Of a DNA stretch of 64,000 nucleotides, positions 35,691 to 44,577 are shown piece by piece (the first letter of the stretch is position 1; every line of letters begins with the position of its first letter). The notes beneath the pieces were generated by a model that made no database searches, had not been told where the DNA came from, and worked only from the letters and a program-made list of their open reading frames with translations. Both the position numbers and the translations under genes were made by a program. The stretch lies in contig JAGXGB010000003.1 of assembly GCA_024636955.1 (NCBI GenBank), positions 62,001 through 126,000 on the forward strand, read 5' to 3'. This DNA is from Bacteroidales bacterium. Lineage in GTDB: Bacteria; Bacteroidota; Bacteroidia; Bacteroidales; Lentimicrobiaceae.

Positions 35691-36272
35691 TTAGACTGTT
35701 TTTAGTACTACTTTAAATGTTAGAGTGACTTCATTGCCCGTAGTCATTGTACCAAGCATAGCTGTTGGTGGATCTACATTGTAATCAGTCATTTTTAATT
35801 TCTTTGCACCTGTGAACTCTATGTCGCCGTTAGGTAAAATTTTACCAAGTGCATCAACAGTTACATTCTGCGATGTGCCTGCAATAGTAAGTACACCACT
35901 GGCTGTTATCTTGTAAGCACCTGATTTCTCACTAACTGTTCCACCAGTTGATTTGAAAGATATGTAAGGGTTTTTCTTGGCTTTGAGGGCATCAATTATC
36001 TTGGAATTCATGATGTTACCTTTTGAACTTTTGAGTGATTTTGCATCAACTTTAAGTTCAACTGCATTTATAGAAGCTATTTTACCATCGTCAACATTGA
36101 CTTTAAAGCTTCCATTGGCTTGCTCAGCGCTTGCAGTCCAGTCATGCAGGTTTGAAGTACCTTCAACTACAATGCTATGTGATTTAACCTGGTAAGTTTG
36201 TTGTGCTAACAGTGGAGAGGATAATGCCACTCCCAGTATGATGATTATAAGATTTAGGGCTGTTCTTTTCAT
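35691..36272 (-). CDS. YceI family periplasmic lipid-binding protein
   Basis: 193 residues, signal peptide about 1-23 (LLAQ). The YceI fold is clear: YQVKSHSIVVEGTSNLHDWTA at the start, MNSKIIDALKAKKNPYISFKS in the middle, TASGVLTIAGTSQNVTVDA and LKMTDYNVDPPTAM towards the end. The family binds polyisoprenoids or fatty-acid-like molecules in the periplasm. It is the first gene after the NtrC-type regulator, behind a -24/-12 promoter, and is followed by the porin-like gene after 33 bp. Its role is probably to hand a lipid or hydrophobic compound to or from the envelope. Confidence 0.9.
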   Translation of the reverse strand: MKRTALNLIIIILGVALSSPLLAQQTYQVKSHSIVVEGTSNLHDWTASAEQANGSFKVNVDDGKIASINAVELKVDAKSLKSSKGNIMNSKIIDALKAKKNPYISFKSTGGTVSEKSGAYKITASGVLTIAGTSQNVTVDALGKILPNGDIEFTGAKKLKMTDYNVDPPTAMLGTMTTGNEVTLTFKVVLKTV

Positions 36273-36347
36273 TTTTATTGTTATTTAATTGGGTTGGTTA
36301 ATAAATTCCACATTTTCAGATATTTACTGACTCTGTGCCCCACCTAT

Positions 36348-36363
36348 AGCAAATGGGAGACCA
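36348..36363 (-). promoter_or_regulatory. Sigma-54 (-24/-12) promoter match
   Basis: On the minus strand TGGTCTCCCATTTGCT has GG and GC ten bases apart, with TTGCT at the -12 element. This fits the sigma-54 consensus TGG-N8-TTGCW in all its strongest positions. Transcription would start near 36337, about 65 bases before the YceI ATG. The middle of the -24 box (TCT for CAC) is off consensus. Confidence 0.6.
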
Positions 36364-36464
36364 ATTATTTAAATAATGTTAAGAAATAGTGCGTAACCCC
36401 TTGATAAACAATAGGTTTATAAACAATGCGGTTAGTGTGAAGGTTCAGAAGATGCTATGAAAAT

Positions 36465-36491
36465 CGACGACCATTCGTCGAATTCGACGAA
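36465..36491. promoter_or_regulatory. Palindromic enhancer-like site
   Basis: TTCGTCGAATTCGACGAA (36474-36491) is a perfect 18-bp palindrome with a third CGACGA at 36465-36470. It lies about 137-154 bp upstream of the predicted sigma-54 start point, the usual distance for binding of an NtrC-type activator dimer. Confidence 0.65.
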
Positions 36492-36569
36492 ATCTGGACT
36501 GTTTAAAAGCTTTTAAAGAAAGAATTTATAAAATGACTCTATTTCTTAGGCTGTATAATGCACAAATAC

Positions 36570-36607
36570 ACTGATGCAGGCGAAAACCTATACTGATGCA
36601 GGTGGAA
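36570..36607. repeat. Direct repeat ACTGATGCAGG, 22 bp apart
   Basis: ACTGATGCAGGCGAAA at 36570 and ACTGATGCAGGTGGAA at 36592, two helical turns apart, on the same face of the DNA. They lie between the regulator stop and the palindrome and may be further regulator sites. Confidence 0.6.
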
Positions 36608-36656
36608 ATGCACACTCAAATAGGAGAGTGTTACAGTCAATATGGACTTAATTTAA

Positions 36657-38015
36657 TTAATCTCCTTCAATACCAAGCTTTTCAATTCTGGATTTAAGGG
36701 TTGAGGCAGGGACTTGAAGAATAGTTGCAGCCTTTGCTTTGTTACCCCCGGAGCGAAGTAAAGCATCGCGTATGGCATTGGTTTCAACCTCACGTATGAT
36801 CTCATCAAGTGCTTTATTCCCAAAATAGAAGCAGTTATGCGGTTTACCCGGAAAACGAACCTCAATGGGAAGTATCTGCTTATTGATAACTCCATCCTGA
36901 GCAAGTAATACCAGCCTTTCCATCAGGTTCTTTATTTCACGTACATTTCCATGGAAAGGATAACGCTTCAATAGTTCAATAACATCATCATCTATGGTTA
37001 TTTCAGCACCTTCAGAGAACAGGTTAACGAAGTGTCTGGCCATTAATTCAATATCACCCGGTCTTTCTCTAAGGGGCGGAAGGTTGATTGGAAATACATT
37101 TAAACGGTAGTAAAGGTCTTCTCTGAATTTGCCTTCAGCTACCATGTCTTTTAAGCTTTTCTTGGTTGATGCTATAACCCTGACATCCACCTTAACAGTT
37201 TCATTTCCTCCAACGCGCTCTATCTCACCTTCTTCAAGAACTCTGAGCAGTTTTACCTGCAGGTCATAAGGTATATCGTCAATGTCATCCAGATACAGTG
37301 TTCCATTATTTGCAATCTCGAAGCGACCTGCTTTTTGCTTTTCAGCTCCCGTAAAAGCGCCTTTTTCATGACCAAAGAGTTCACTTTCAAATATTTCACG
37401 TGATAGTATTGCGCAACTTACTTTAATAAATGGACCTCTTTTGCGGTTACTGTTAAAGTGAATGATGTTGGTTAACAGTTCTTTGCCCGTTCCGGTTTCA
37501 CCAACAATGAGCACTGTAGTATTCTTTTCTGCTATGATTTTAACCAGATCAAATACCTGGCTGATAGCAGTGTTTTCACCAACAAATGAGGATAGGTCAT
37601 ATTTCTTGTTTACCTGTACCCTAAGTTGCTTATTCTCAGCTTTGATCTCTTTAAACTCCTGAATACGGTTAATAATTAATAGAAGTTCATCAACATTAAA
37701 TGGCTTTGATAAATAGTCATAGGCGCCAAGCTTCATGGCTTCAACGGCTGATTGTACTGAACCATGTGCAGTCATTAGCAGTACGAATATATCAAGGTTG
37801 ATCTGCTTGATCCTGGCAAGGAATTCAAGTCCGTCAATACCCGGCATTTTCAGGTCTGTAATGATTATATCAACATTGGAATCAGTTTCTCTAAGGTGTT
37901 GAAGTGCAGCATTGGCAGAAGAGAACTCCCTAACCTCATATCCTGCATCCTTAAGGTCATCTGCTATAGTAACCCTTACTATTCTTTCATCGTCTACTAC
38001 AAATATCTTGAGCAT
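36657..38015 (-). CDS. NtrC-family sigma-54-dependent response regulator
   Basis: 452 residues in three domains. Receiver (1-115) with acidic DDE at 8-10, phosphoacceptor Asp54 in ITDLKMPG, and Lys104. AAA+ domain (about 144-380) with Walker A GETGTGKE (172-179), GAFTGA (219-224, the loop that contacts sigma-54) and Walker B LYLDDIDD. Fis-type helix-turn-helix at the C-terminus (about 428-450). All residues needed for phosphorylation, ATP hydrolysis and sigma-54 contact are present. The cognate kinase gene is 14 bp upstream. The likely target is the YceI/porin operon directly downstream. Confidence 0.95.
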   Translation of the reverse strand: MLKIFVVDDERIVRVTIADDLKDAGYEVREFSSANAALQHLRETDSNVDIIITDLKMPGIDGLEFLARIKQINLDIFVLLMTAHGSVQSAVEAMKLGAYDYLSKPFNVDELLLIINRIQEFKEIKAENKQLRVQVNKKYDLSSFVGENTAISQVFDLVKIIAEKNTTVLIVGETGTGKELLTNIIHFNSNRKRGPFIKVSCAILSREIFESELFGHEKGAFTGAEKQKAGRFEIANNGTLYLDDIDDIPYDLQVKLLRVLEEGEIERVGGNETVKVDVRVIASTKKSLKDMVAEGKFREDLYYRLNVFPINLPPLRERPGDIELMARHFVNLFSEGAEITIDDDVIELLKRYPFHGNVREIKNLMERLVLLAQDGVINKQILPIEVRFPGKPHNCFYFGNKALDEIIREVETNAIRDALLRSGGNKAKAATILQVPASTLKSRIEKLGIEGD

Positions 38016-38029
38016 TGTTATTTCGTTTA

Positions 38030-39562
38030 TCAGGAATTAGTTGATTCTGGCAAAATAACGGTTACTTTAAAACCTCCACCTTCCTCATTCCTGCCTGTTA
38101 TTTGACCGTGATGATTCCTGATGATGTCTGAACTAACTGCTAATCCTAAGCCAGTACCCTGTTTCACTTTCTTTTCAGTAAAGAATGCATCGAACATCAA
38201 TGGTATTTTCTTTTCTTCAAGACCAATACCATTATCGATAAAATCAATTATGATGCTTTCATTCACTTTGCGGATTTCAATTATTATTACCCCTTCGATA
38301 TCCTTCTCCTGAAGTTTTCTTTCGTTGATAGAATCAATACTGTTTAGCAGGAGGTTAACAAACACCTGTTCCAGATGGTTAGGACTGCCAGCCATGTATA
38401 TTTCCTCTGACAAAAAATTGCGCTTTAACTCAATATTGGATTGTCGAAGTTGGAAATTTATTAGGGATATGCTATTTTCAATATGCTGTATGAGGTTTAT
38501 GTGACTAAGGTTCATTTCGTGCTTGCGCGAAAAATCAAGCAACCCTTTCACCACATTGCTTATTTTGTCGATTGCTTCCGACATCATGCTTATATATTCC
38601 TTGTTTTGATTGACATTATCCGGTTTTTCTGAAATTCTTCTTAAGCAGTTACTCATGCCGGCGAGCGGATTGTTTATTTCATGTGCAAGCCCTGCTGCCA
38701 GAGTTCCAACTGAAGCAAGTTTTTCAGTTTGAGAAATTGATTCACGGGTCTTTTCCAGTTCTATATATGCAACATTAAGCCTGAAGAGCATTTCATTAAA
38801 CGAGTTGCCAAGTACATCAATCTCATCAGTCATGTTAAAAAGATTCTTTAGCTTAAGCAGGATGTTGCCGGTTTGAGGATTAATATTATAGTCACGCGAT
38901 TCAATGGATCGGAGGTTTATTTTAGAAACCTGGTAACTCATATTCTTTACCGGCTTTGAAATTATATACGACAAGAAGAAAGCTGCCACCACACCTAATA
39001 ACAGCAAACCCAGAGCAAGCACAATAAACATTCGGGAAGCTTGTGAGAGTTGTTTGTTAATTACATCTTCACTAAACCCAACTCTAAGAGTGCCGAGTCT
39101 TTTATCAAGGATAGGCATTGCAAAATCCCTGATTACCGTATCATTACGCGATAAGCTGTGAATTATCTTGATTCCTGAGGTGATATCTTTTTCAAGGAAG
39201 TTTGCATTTATTAAACTTTGAGGAGGAGTGTCGTTTAATGTATGGGCAATTACCTTGTTATCAGGCGAAACAACAATCAGGTACTTAATATCAGGGTTTA
39301 CTGATTTAGTTCGCTGAAGCACTTTATTTACAGTCCCAAGTTCATTGTACAGCATCGGGTCAACCAATTGCTTGGCAGCCATTGAACTAATGCTAAGGCC
39401 GTTCCTCTCAATTTGAGCTTCAAAGGTTCGGTACACCTGATACCTGATAAACAAGAGGTTAAGTGTGCCAAAAAGGATTACTATAACCGATATGGCAATG
39501 GCAAATTTCCAGAATAACGGAAGGCGAACCTTATTTAGAGGATAGTATCTTCTTCTTGCCAT
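38030..39562 (-). CDS. Membrane sensor histidine kinase (partner of the NtrC-type regulator)
   Basis: 510 residues: helix 1 (about 17-39), a periplasmic sensor of about 135 residues with a Cache-like look, helix 2 (about 177-200), a HAMP-like linker, then the kinase core with H-box GLAHEINNPLAG (His294), N-box VFVNLLLNSIDSI, and G-boxes DNGIGL and GTGLGLAVS. The HEINNPL form of the H-box is the NtrB-like class that works with NtrC regulators. Its start overlaps the end of the PhnD-like gene by 32 bp, so the binding protein, kinase and regulator are expressed together. Confidence 0.93.
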   Translation of the reverse strand: MARRRYYPLNKVRLPLFWKFAIAISVIVILFGTLNLLFIRYQVYRTFEAQIERNGLSISSMAAKQLVDPMLYNELGTVNKVLQRTKSVNPDIKYLIVVSPDNKVIAHTLNDTPPQSLINANFLEKDITSGIKIIHSLSRNDTVIRDFAMPILDKRLGTLRVGFSEDVINKQLSQASRMFIVLALGLLLLGVVAAFFLSYIISKPVKNMSYQVSKINLRSIESRDYNINPQTGNILLKLKNLFNMTDEIDVLGNSFNEMLFRLNVAYIELEKTRESISQTEKLASVGTLAAGLAHEINNPLAGMSNCLRRISEKPDNVNQNKEYISMMSEAIDKISNVVKGLLDFSRKHEMNLSHINLIQHIENSISLINFQLRQSNIELKRNFLSEEIYMAGSPNHLEQVFVNLLLNSIDSINERKLQEKDIEGVIIIEIRKVNESIIIDFIDNGIGLEEKKIPLMFDAFFTEKKVKQGTGLGLAVSSDIIRNHHGQITGRNEEGGGFKVTVILPESTNS

Positions 39563-40493
39563 TGTTACTTTGGTTTACATCATAAACATTTTGATACATA
39601 GTTCTGATTCCATTGTACAAGGTATCACTATCGCTAACAAACCTGTTAAACATCAAACTTCTTAATATATCACGACCTTCTTTGCTTTTAACCATGTTTG
39701 TGAGAACACTATGAATGTCTTTGAGTAAAATGCTATCTATTTGACGTGATACAACTAATGGAGGCATACCAAAAGGAGTGCTTTTTTCAATAATCTTAAC
39801 GTTCATTACCATTTCCGGATGAACCTGCTTTACATATTCATATACGAGGCTATTTACTGATGCGCCATCTACTATTCCTCTGCTTACCAGTTCTATTGAA
39901 TTATCATGTGCATTTGAGATATATGTTTCACTGAAAAAGCTTTCAGGTGTGCTTTCGTAATCATGCAAACGGTGCAGTGGATAATACATCCCTGTGTTTG
40001 ATAGTGAATCAGGAAACACAAACTTTTTACCTTTTAAATCAAGGAAGTTCTCAATTGGAGAATCCTTTCTGGCAATAACATATGCATAATAGTACCTCTG
40101 ATTGTCTCTCTCCGGAAGGAGGAACAGGTTAAATGCAGAATCTGCAATTCCTGCAACGTATGCACCTGAGCAGATAAAAGCCATATCTATTTTATCAGCT
40201 TTAAGCAAATCGTTAACCTCTTTATAAGTTTTTCGCTGAACAAGTAATATTTGCTTGCCCAGGCCATTCTCCATATAGGTAAAAAGATCATTGTACTTAT
40301 CAAATGTTTCGGCAGGAGTAGTCATGGAGGCAACTGCAATACGCAGGTAGTTGGTTGTGTCCTCTCTGGTTGCCAGGTCACTCTTACTTGCTGAAGTATC
40401 ATCATAACTGATCCACACATTTTTATCAGGATCAACCCAACTATCAGAACAAGCGGTTACTATAATGAGAATCAGGAAAAAAGTATATTTCAT
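39531..40493 (-). CDS. PhnD-like periplasmic binding lipoprotein (sensor component)
   Basis: 320 residues from the ATG at 40493; an upstream in-frame start would add 19 residues before the signal peptide. Lipoprotein signal FFLILIIVTAC puts the mature cysteine near residue 15. The body matches the phosphate/phosphonate ABC-transporter binding protein family (PhnD type): LRIAVASMTTPAETFDKYNDL, ADKIDMAFICSGAYVAG, LDLKGKKFVFPDSLSNTGMYYP. No permease or ATPase is nearby. It overlaps the kinase gene instead, so it probably binds a small ligand in the periplasm and signals to the kinase. The ligand is unknown; phosphonate is only a family-level guess. Confidence 0.82.
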   Translation of the reverse strand: MKYTFFLILIIVTACSDSWVDPDKNVWISYDDTSASKSDLATREDTTNYLRIAVASMTTPAETFDKYNDLFTYMENGLGKQILLVQRKTYKEVNDLLKADKIDMAFICSGAYVAGIADSAFNLFLLPERDNQRYYYAYVIARKDSPIENFLDLKGKKFVFPDSLSNTGMYYPLHRLHDYESTPESFFSETYISNAHDNSIELVSRGIVDGASVNSLVYEYVKQVHPEMVMNVKIIEKSTPFGMPPLVVSRQIDSILLKDIHSVLTNMVKSKEGRDILRSLMFNRFVSDSDTLYNGIRTMYQNVYDVNQSNNGKKKILSSK

Positions 40494-40607
40494 TGAATTA
40501 GTCTCTGGTAGCAGTGTGTAGTAAAAGAAATTTCTTTTTACAACCTGCATAAAACCATTGAGAAAGGAATAAGTTTCACATTGGCAGTCCTTTATAGAGA
40601 TTGCCTG

Positions 40608-41999
40608 TTAAAAATTGGAAGTAATTATTAGCTTTAACGTAAGAGGGGGCTTTCCTTTTTGTTTGATCTTCAATAAATACAAACCCGGCGTTAGGGTGGG
40701 GGAGAATACAAATGACTCATCAACTGATACGTACTTATATTTTTCCTTACCGGTGAGTTCAACTATAGTTAAATCAAATTCTCCTGTTACACCTTCTAAT
40801 TTAAATGAATTTCCCGATTGAACTGGATTGGGACTTATTGAATACTTAAAATGAGAATCCAAATCGTTAGTTCCAACATTAAGCATTGGAACCCTTATAA
40901 ACTTTGGTCTATAAGTGTCAGCGTCCATTCGGTCACGGCCTAGATTCTTACATTGCGATGGACAAATAAATGGCTCAAGAGTATCTACTCTATCATTTAT
41001 GTTATAGGAAACCAGCAATTCGCCGTTTTCGGTAAAAGAAGGATGAGCCTGGGCATTGTATGTTAGTGTGTAATGTCCGTTGAACTGGTCTTCAATGGTA
41101 TAAACGAGCTGTTTATTTGTGAATGGACCCCACGGATTTTCACTTTCCATTATATAAATTTCCCGGCCCAACCCACAGGTTAATAGTCCATTTTCCTGCG
41201 TCAGGATAAAAAATCTATTATTCATTTTGAATGCACTGAACCCGGGTGAAACATACTCACTGCTCACGGTTGCTGCGGCATAAGGATTATATGACCAGCC
41301 ACTGCCTGTGTAAAACTGATAAGGTGCAAGAATATTTGTGCCAATCAGAGTTCTTGCAACAAAAGGTTCCCACACTATCCAGTTAACTTTATTGCCATAA
41401 ATATATCTGTACCCGCTGGCTGTATCAGTAATTACTGCTCTTCCCATTATGATTCCGGCATGCTCAGGAAGTTCATAAATGCCATTGATTTGTAACCCGG
41501 GAAGCTGAAGCTTTGCAACGTATAATCCAAGATGACTCATTGTTGCATTGTCAATCTCATCAAGGTATATATATACTGTGTCAGCATCAGTAAACCCATG
41601 TCCGGGCCACAAGATTGCAGGATCATTTGGCCCAAGCTTAAATGTTGACCTTAATACTCCCGATTGTCCTTCATCAATGTAAGTGGTTAATAATGCGGGA
41701 TCAATAGAATCCTGCACAACCATGCAATTCCTTATTTGAAAAAGGCAGGAAAGCGTATTATTTGTTGTATTTACGTTCTCAAGATAGCTGTCGCCAAATA
41801 GCCAGATTGTCCTACCATCGGGCAATGGAACAGACAAAGTGGCGTCACCTGCGGTCCAACCACCTGAATTAGGACGGAAATACTCAGTAAAAACTGAATC
41901 ATGGTGGCCCTGCATAAATATCTGTGCTTTTGCCTCAGAGTGAAAAAATAAAACAGCAAGAAATGCAAGGTTTATAGGGATTTGATATATGGGCTTCAT
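40608..41999 (-). CDS. Secreted protein with T9SS C-terminal sorting domain
   Basis: 463 residues from the ATG at 41999, where a signal peptide begins (KPIYQIPINLAFLAVLFF, cleavage near AKAQ). An earlier in-frame start would add 18 charged residues before it. Segments such as DGRTIWLFGDSYL and later WGPFTNKQLVYTIEDQFNGHYT resemble DUF4185/DUF5005-like five-bladed propellers related to glycosidases. The last 75 residues are a type IX sorting domain (SISPNPVQSG, then GLYLLKIKQKG). Extracellular or surface attached; substrate unknown. It is separated from the PhnD-like gene by about 110 bp. Confidence 0.75.
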   Translation of the reverse strand: MKPIYQIPINLAFLAVLFFHSEAKAQIFMQGHHDSVFTEYFRPNSGGWTAGDATLSVPLPDGRTIWLFGDSYLENVNTTNNTLSCLFQIRNCMVVQDSIDPALLTTYIDEGQSGVLRSTFKLGPNDPAILWPGHGFTDADTVYIYLDEIDNATMSHLGLYVAKLQLPGLQINGIYELPEHAGIIMGRAVITDTASGYRYIYGNKVNWIVWEPFVARTLIGTNILAPYQFYTGSGWSYNPYAAATVSSEYVSPGFSAFKMNNRFFILTQENGLLTCGLGREIYIMESENPWGPFTNKQLVYTIEDQFNGHYTLTYNAQAHPSFTENGELLVSYNINDRVDTLEPFICPSQCKNLGRDRMDADTYRPKFIRVPMLNVGTNDLDSHFKYSISPNPVQSGNSFKLEGVTGEFDLTIVELTGKEKYKYVSVDESFVFSPTLTPGLYLLKIKQKGKPPLTLKLIITSNF

Positions 42000-42070
42000 A
42001 GATTTTAATTTCTGCCGTAAATATAATTGAGTTTTTCTGTGTTTAGTTAACATAGTTTTTAAATAAGCTT

Positions 42071-42922
42071 ATGGAAAAAGTAAAGCGTGTAGCGAAAGCT
42101 ATACCACGAATAAGGGATGCCACCATACATTCCGTTAAAAAACTCAGTGATAAAACACTTCATAAAAAGGAAGAAGCAAGTAACTTTCTTACAGATTTTG
42201 CAAATGCAATTCTCTTTGTAAATCTGGTTATTAAAGAAACTTTTTCCCGGGAGTTCGAATTCAAAGAATTTCTCAGGCAGTGTTATATGATTGGCAACAA
42301 GACTTTGCCATTGATATCGGTAACCGGGGCAATCATGGGGTTGGTCCTTACTATACAATCCCGTCCTGTATTGGTAGAGTTTGGCGCTGAATCTATGCTT
42401 CCCGGCATGGTGGCCATTTCACTTATCAGGGAAATGGGACCCGTTATTACCGCACTTATTTTTGCCGGTAAGATAGGATCAGGTATGGGTGCAGAATTAG
42501 GCTCTATGAAGGTAACCGAGCAGATAGATGCTATGGAAGTGTCATCTACAAACCCAATAAGGTTTTTAGTGGTTACCAGAGCGCTTGCTGCAACCCTGAT
42601 GCTGCCAATTCTGGTACTATACGCTGATGCTTTGGGTATACTGGGAAGCTGGGCTGCTGCAAACATTAAAGGTGATGTTACGCTTTCACTCTTTTTCAGG
42701 CAGGCATTCGGTTCAATAGGTTTTATTGATTTAATACCGGCAATTATTAAAACATTTTTATTTGGTGCAGTAATCGGATTTGTTGGCACTTATAAGGGTT
42801 ACAATGCAGGCCGGGGAACTGAAAGCGTTGGTGTTGCAGCTAACTCTGCGGTTGTGCTTGGCTCATTGCTGGTGCTTGTTGTGGATATGATTGCAGTTCA
42901 AATAACTGATATGTTTGTATGA
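42071..42922 (+). CDS. mlaE: MlaE family ABC transporter permease
   Basis: 283 residues: about 45 charged N-terminal residues, then five or so membrane helices. VTGAIMGLVLTIQSRP, REMGPVITALIFAGKIGSGMGAELGSMKVTEQIDAME and the C-terminal YKGYNAGRGTESVGVAANSAVV are the conserved MlaE blocks. It is the inner-membrane channel of a phospholipid transporter. The ATPase (overlapping by 4 bp) and an MCE substrate-binding protein follow. The periplasmic and outer-membrane partners MlaC and MlaA are not in the window. Confidence 0.93.
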   Translation: MEKVKRVAKAIPRIRDATIHSVKKLSDKTLHKKEEASNFLTDFANAILFVNLVIKETFSREFEFKEFLRQCYMIGNKTLPLISVTGAIMGLVLTIQSRPVLVEFGAESMLPGMVAISLIREMGPVITALIFAGKIGSGMGAELGSMKVTEQIDAMEVSSTNPIRFLVVTRALAATLMLPILVLYADALGILGSWAAANIKGDVTLSLFFRQAFGSIGFIDLIPAIIKTFLFGAVIGFVGTYKGYNAGRGTESVGVAANSAVVLGSLLVLVVDMIAVQITDMFV

Positions 42923-43707
42923 CAGAAGCAAAAAGCAAAATAGCAGAGCGCCAGGTAAACGAGAGTAAGAAACCTATACTTGAGATCAAAAACCTGAAGA
43001 TTTCATTTAATGGGAAAGCTGTGCTTACTGATACTTCCCTTACACTGAATGAAGGAGAAAATTTAGTAGTGTTGGGTAAATCAGGAACAGGTAAATCAGT
43101 ATTGATCAAGTGTGTTGTTGGACTGCTCATTCCTGATGCCGGAACAATTAAGGTATTTGATACAGATATGACCTCACTGAATAAGAAGCAATTTAGTCAA
43201 ATGAGGCAAAAGATAGGTTTCTTATTTCAGAACGGCGCATTGTATGATTCTATGACAATAAAGCAGAATCTCGAATTTCCACTGGTGAGGCTAATGAAAG
43301 ATCTCTCAAAGAAAGAAAGAGAATCAAAGATAGTTACAGCACTTGAGAATGTTGGGTTACCCGACGTGCTGAATAAAATGCCTTCTGAATTATCAGGTGG
43401 TCAGCGCAAAAGAGTTAGCCTGGCACGAACTATAATAGTTGATCCGCTGATCATGCTTTACGATGAACCAACCACAGGATTGGATCCTGTTACATCAGAT
43501 GAGATTAGCCAGCTTATAAATGACATTCAGAAGCAATTAAAAACTTCATCAATTATCATCACTCATGATCTGAGGTGCGCACAGCAAACTGCCGACAGGA
43601 TTATGATGCTTGATGAAGGAGTAATACACATGGAAGGAACAATGGAGGAATTTGAAAAATCAGATGATCCATTGGTAAACGCTTTCTTCAACGCTAATAT
43701 TAATTAA
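42919..43707 (+). CDS. mlaF: Mla-type ABC transporter ATP-binding protein
   Basis: 262 residues, one ABC domain: Walker A GKSGTGKSV (about 54-62), Q-loop in LFQNGALYDSMTIKQN, signature ELSGGQRKRV (about 153-162) and Walker B IMLYDEPTTGLDPVT. It overlaps the permease gene by 4 bp and is 2 bp from the MCE gene, so the three are one operon. It drives movement of lipids between the membranes. Direction (import or export) cannot be decided from the sequence. Confidence 0.94.
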   Translation: MTEAKSKIAERQVNESKKPILEIKNLKISFNGKAVLTDTSLTLNEGENLVVLGKSGTGKSVLIKCVVGLLIPDAGTIKVFDTDMTSLNKKQFSQMRQKIGFLFQNGALYDSMTIKQNLEFPLVRLMKDLSKKERESKIVTALENVGLPDVLNKMPSELSGGQRKRVSLARTIIVDPLIMLYDEPTTGLDPVTSDEISQLINDIQKQLKTSSIIITHDLRCAQQTADRIMMLDEGVIHMEGTMEEFEKSDDPLVNAFFNANIN

Positions 43708-43709
43708 TC

Positions 43710-44459
43710 ATGGAAACACACTCACAAAATTTTAAGATCAGGCTTGGACTTTTCATTCTTGGAGGATTGGCTTTATTGGTTATTGCAATCTTCATCATAG
43801 GAAAGCAGCAAAACCTGTTCAATCCAGTATACCGACTCACAACTGATTTTTATAATGTCAGTGGTCTGCAGGTAGGCAATAGTGTAAGGTTTTCAGGTAT
43901 TAATGTTGGCACTGTTGATAATATCAGAATAGTAAATGATTCAACTGTAAGGGTTGACCTTCTGATTCAAAAAGATGTCCAAAAATTCATCAAAGCTGAT
44001 AGTGAAGTAGGTATAGGCTCAGAAGGACTGATAGGCGACAGAATTATAATTATCTCACATGGCAGCACTGATTCCCCAATGGCAAAAGTGGATCAGCGAC
44101 TCTATTCAAACGAACCTGTGGAGACTGATGCCATTATGGAAAGCCTGGAAATTACTGCTGCTTATGCGGAAATCATCGCAAGTGAAATGGCAGAAATTAT
44201 GATCAAAATCAATAGTGGACAAGGAGCTTTGGGCCAATTAATCCAGGACTCCACTTTTGCTTTAAACCTAAACCAAACAATGTTGAACCTGCGAAAGAGT
44301 TCCAAAGGATTAGAGCAAAATATGGAAGCAGCAAAAGATAATTTCCTTTTAAAAGGATTCTTTAAAAAGAAGGAAAGAGAAGCAGAAAGAAAGAGAAAAG
44401 AAGCAGAGAAAGCAAAGGAAGAAGCAGAGAAAGCAAAGGAAGAAGAGAAACCAAAGTAG
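43710..44459 (+). CDS. mlaD: MCE domain protein (MlaD-like)
   Basis: 249 residues: one membrane helix (about 11-27), an MCE domain (LTTDFYNVSGLQVGNSVRFSG at 43-63 through about residue 130), an alpha-helical stretch, and a highly charged tail. The last 35 residues are almost only Lys, Glu, Ala and Arg, with EKAKEEA repeated, predicting a long single helix or coiled coil. MlaD proteins form hexameric rings on the periplasmic side that bind lipid. The tail is unusual and may reach towards a partner. Confidence 0.92.
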   Translation: METHSQNFKIRLGLFILGGLALLVIAIFIIGKQQNLFNPVYRLTTDFYNVSGLQVGNSVRFSGINVGTVDNIRIVNDSTVRVDLLIQKDVQKFIKADSEVGIGSEGLIGDRIIIISHGSTDSPMAKVDQRLYSNEPVETDAIMESLEITAAYAEIIASEMAEIMIKINSGQGALGQLIQDSTFALNLNQTMLNLRKSSKGLEQNMEAAKDNFLLKGFFKKKEREAERKRKEAEKAKEEAEKAKEEEKPK

Positions 44460-44577
44460 TTGAAAGAAGTAGGTAAGTAGAGAGAAGCAGGGACCCATTA
44501 TTCGTAATCAATTCTAAATAAGGTCATAAGCAGAAATGTGAATATAATATTTCTATATTAGCAGCAAAATTCACACT

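Larger units (their letters stand above)
36273..36656. other. Regulatory intergenic region upstream of the YceI/porin operon
   Basis: 384 bp without a gene. From the YceI start outwards it holds a -24/-12 promoter match (36348-36363), a perfect 18-bp palindrome with a further CGACGA half-site (36465-36491), and two copies of CTGATGCAGG 22 bp apart (36571 and 36593). Confidence 0.75.
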
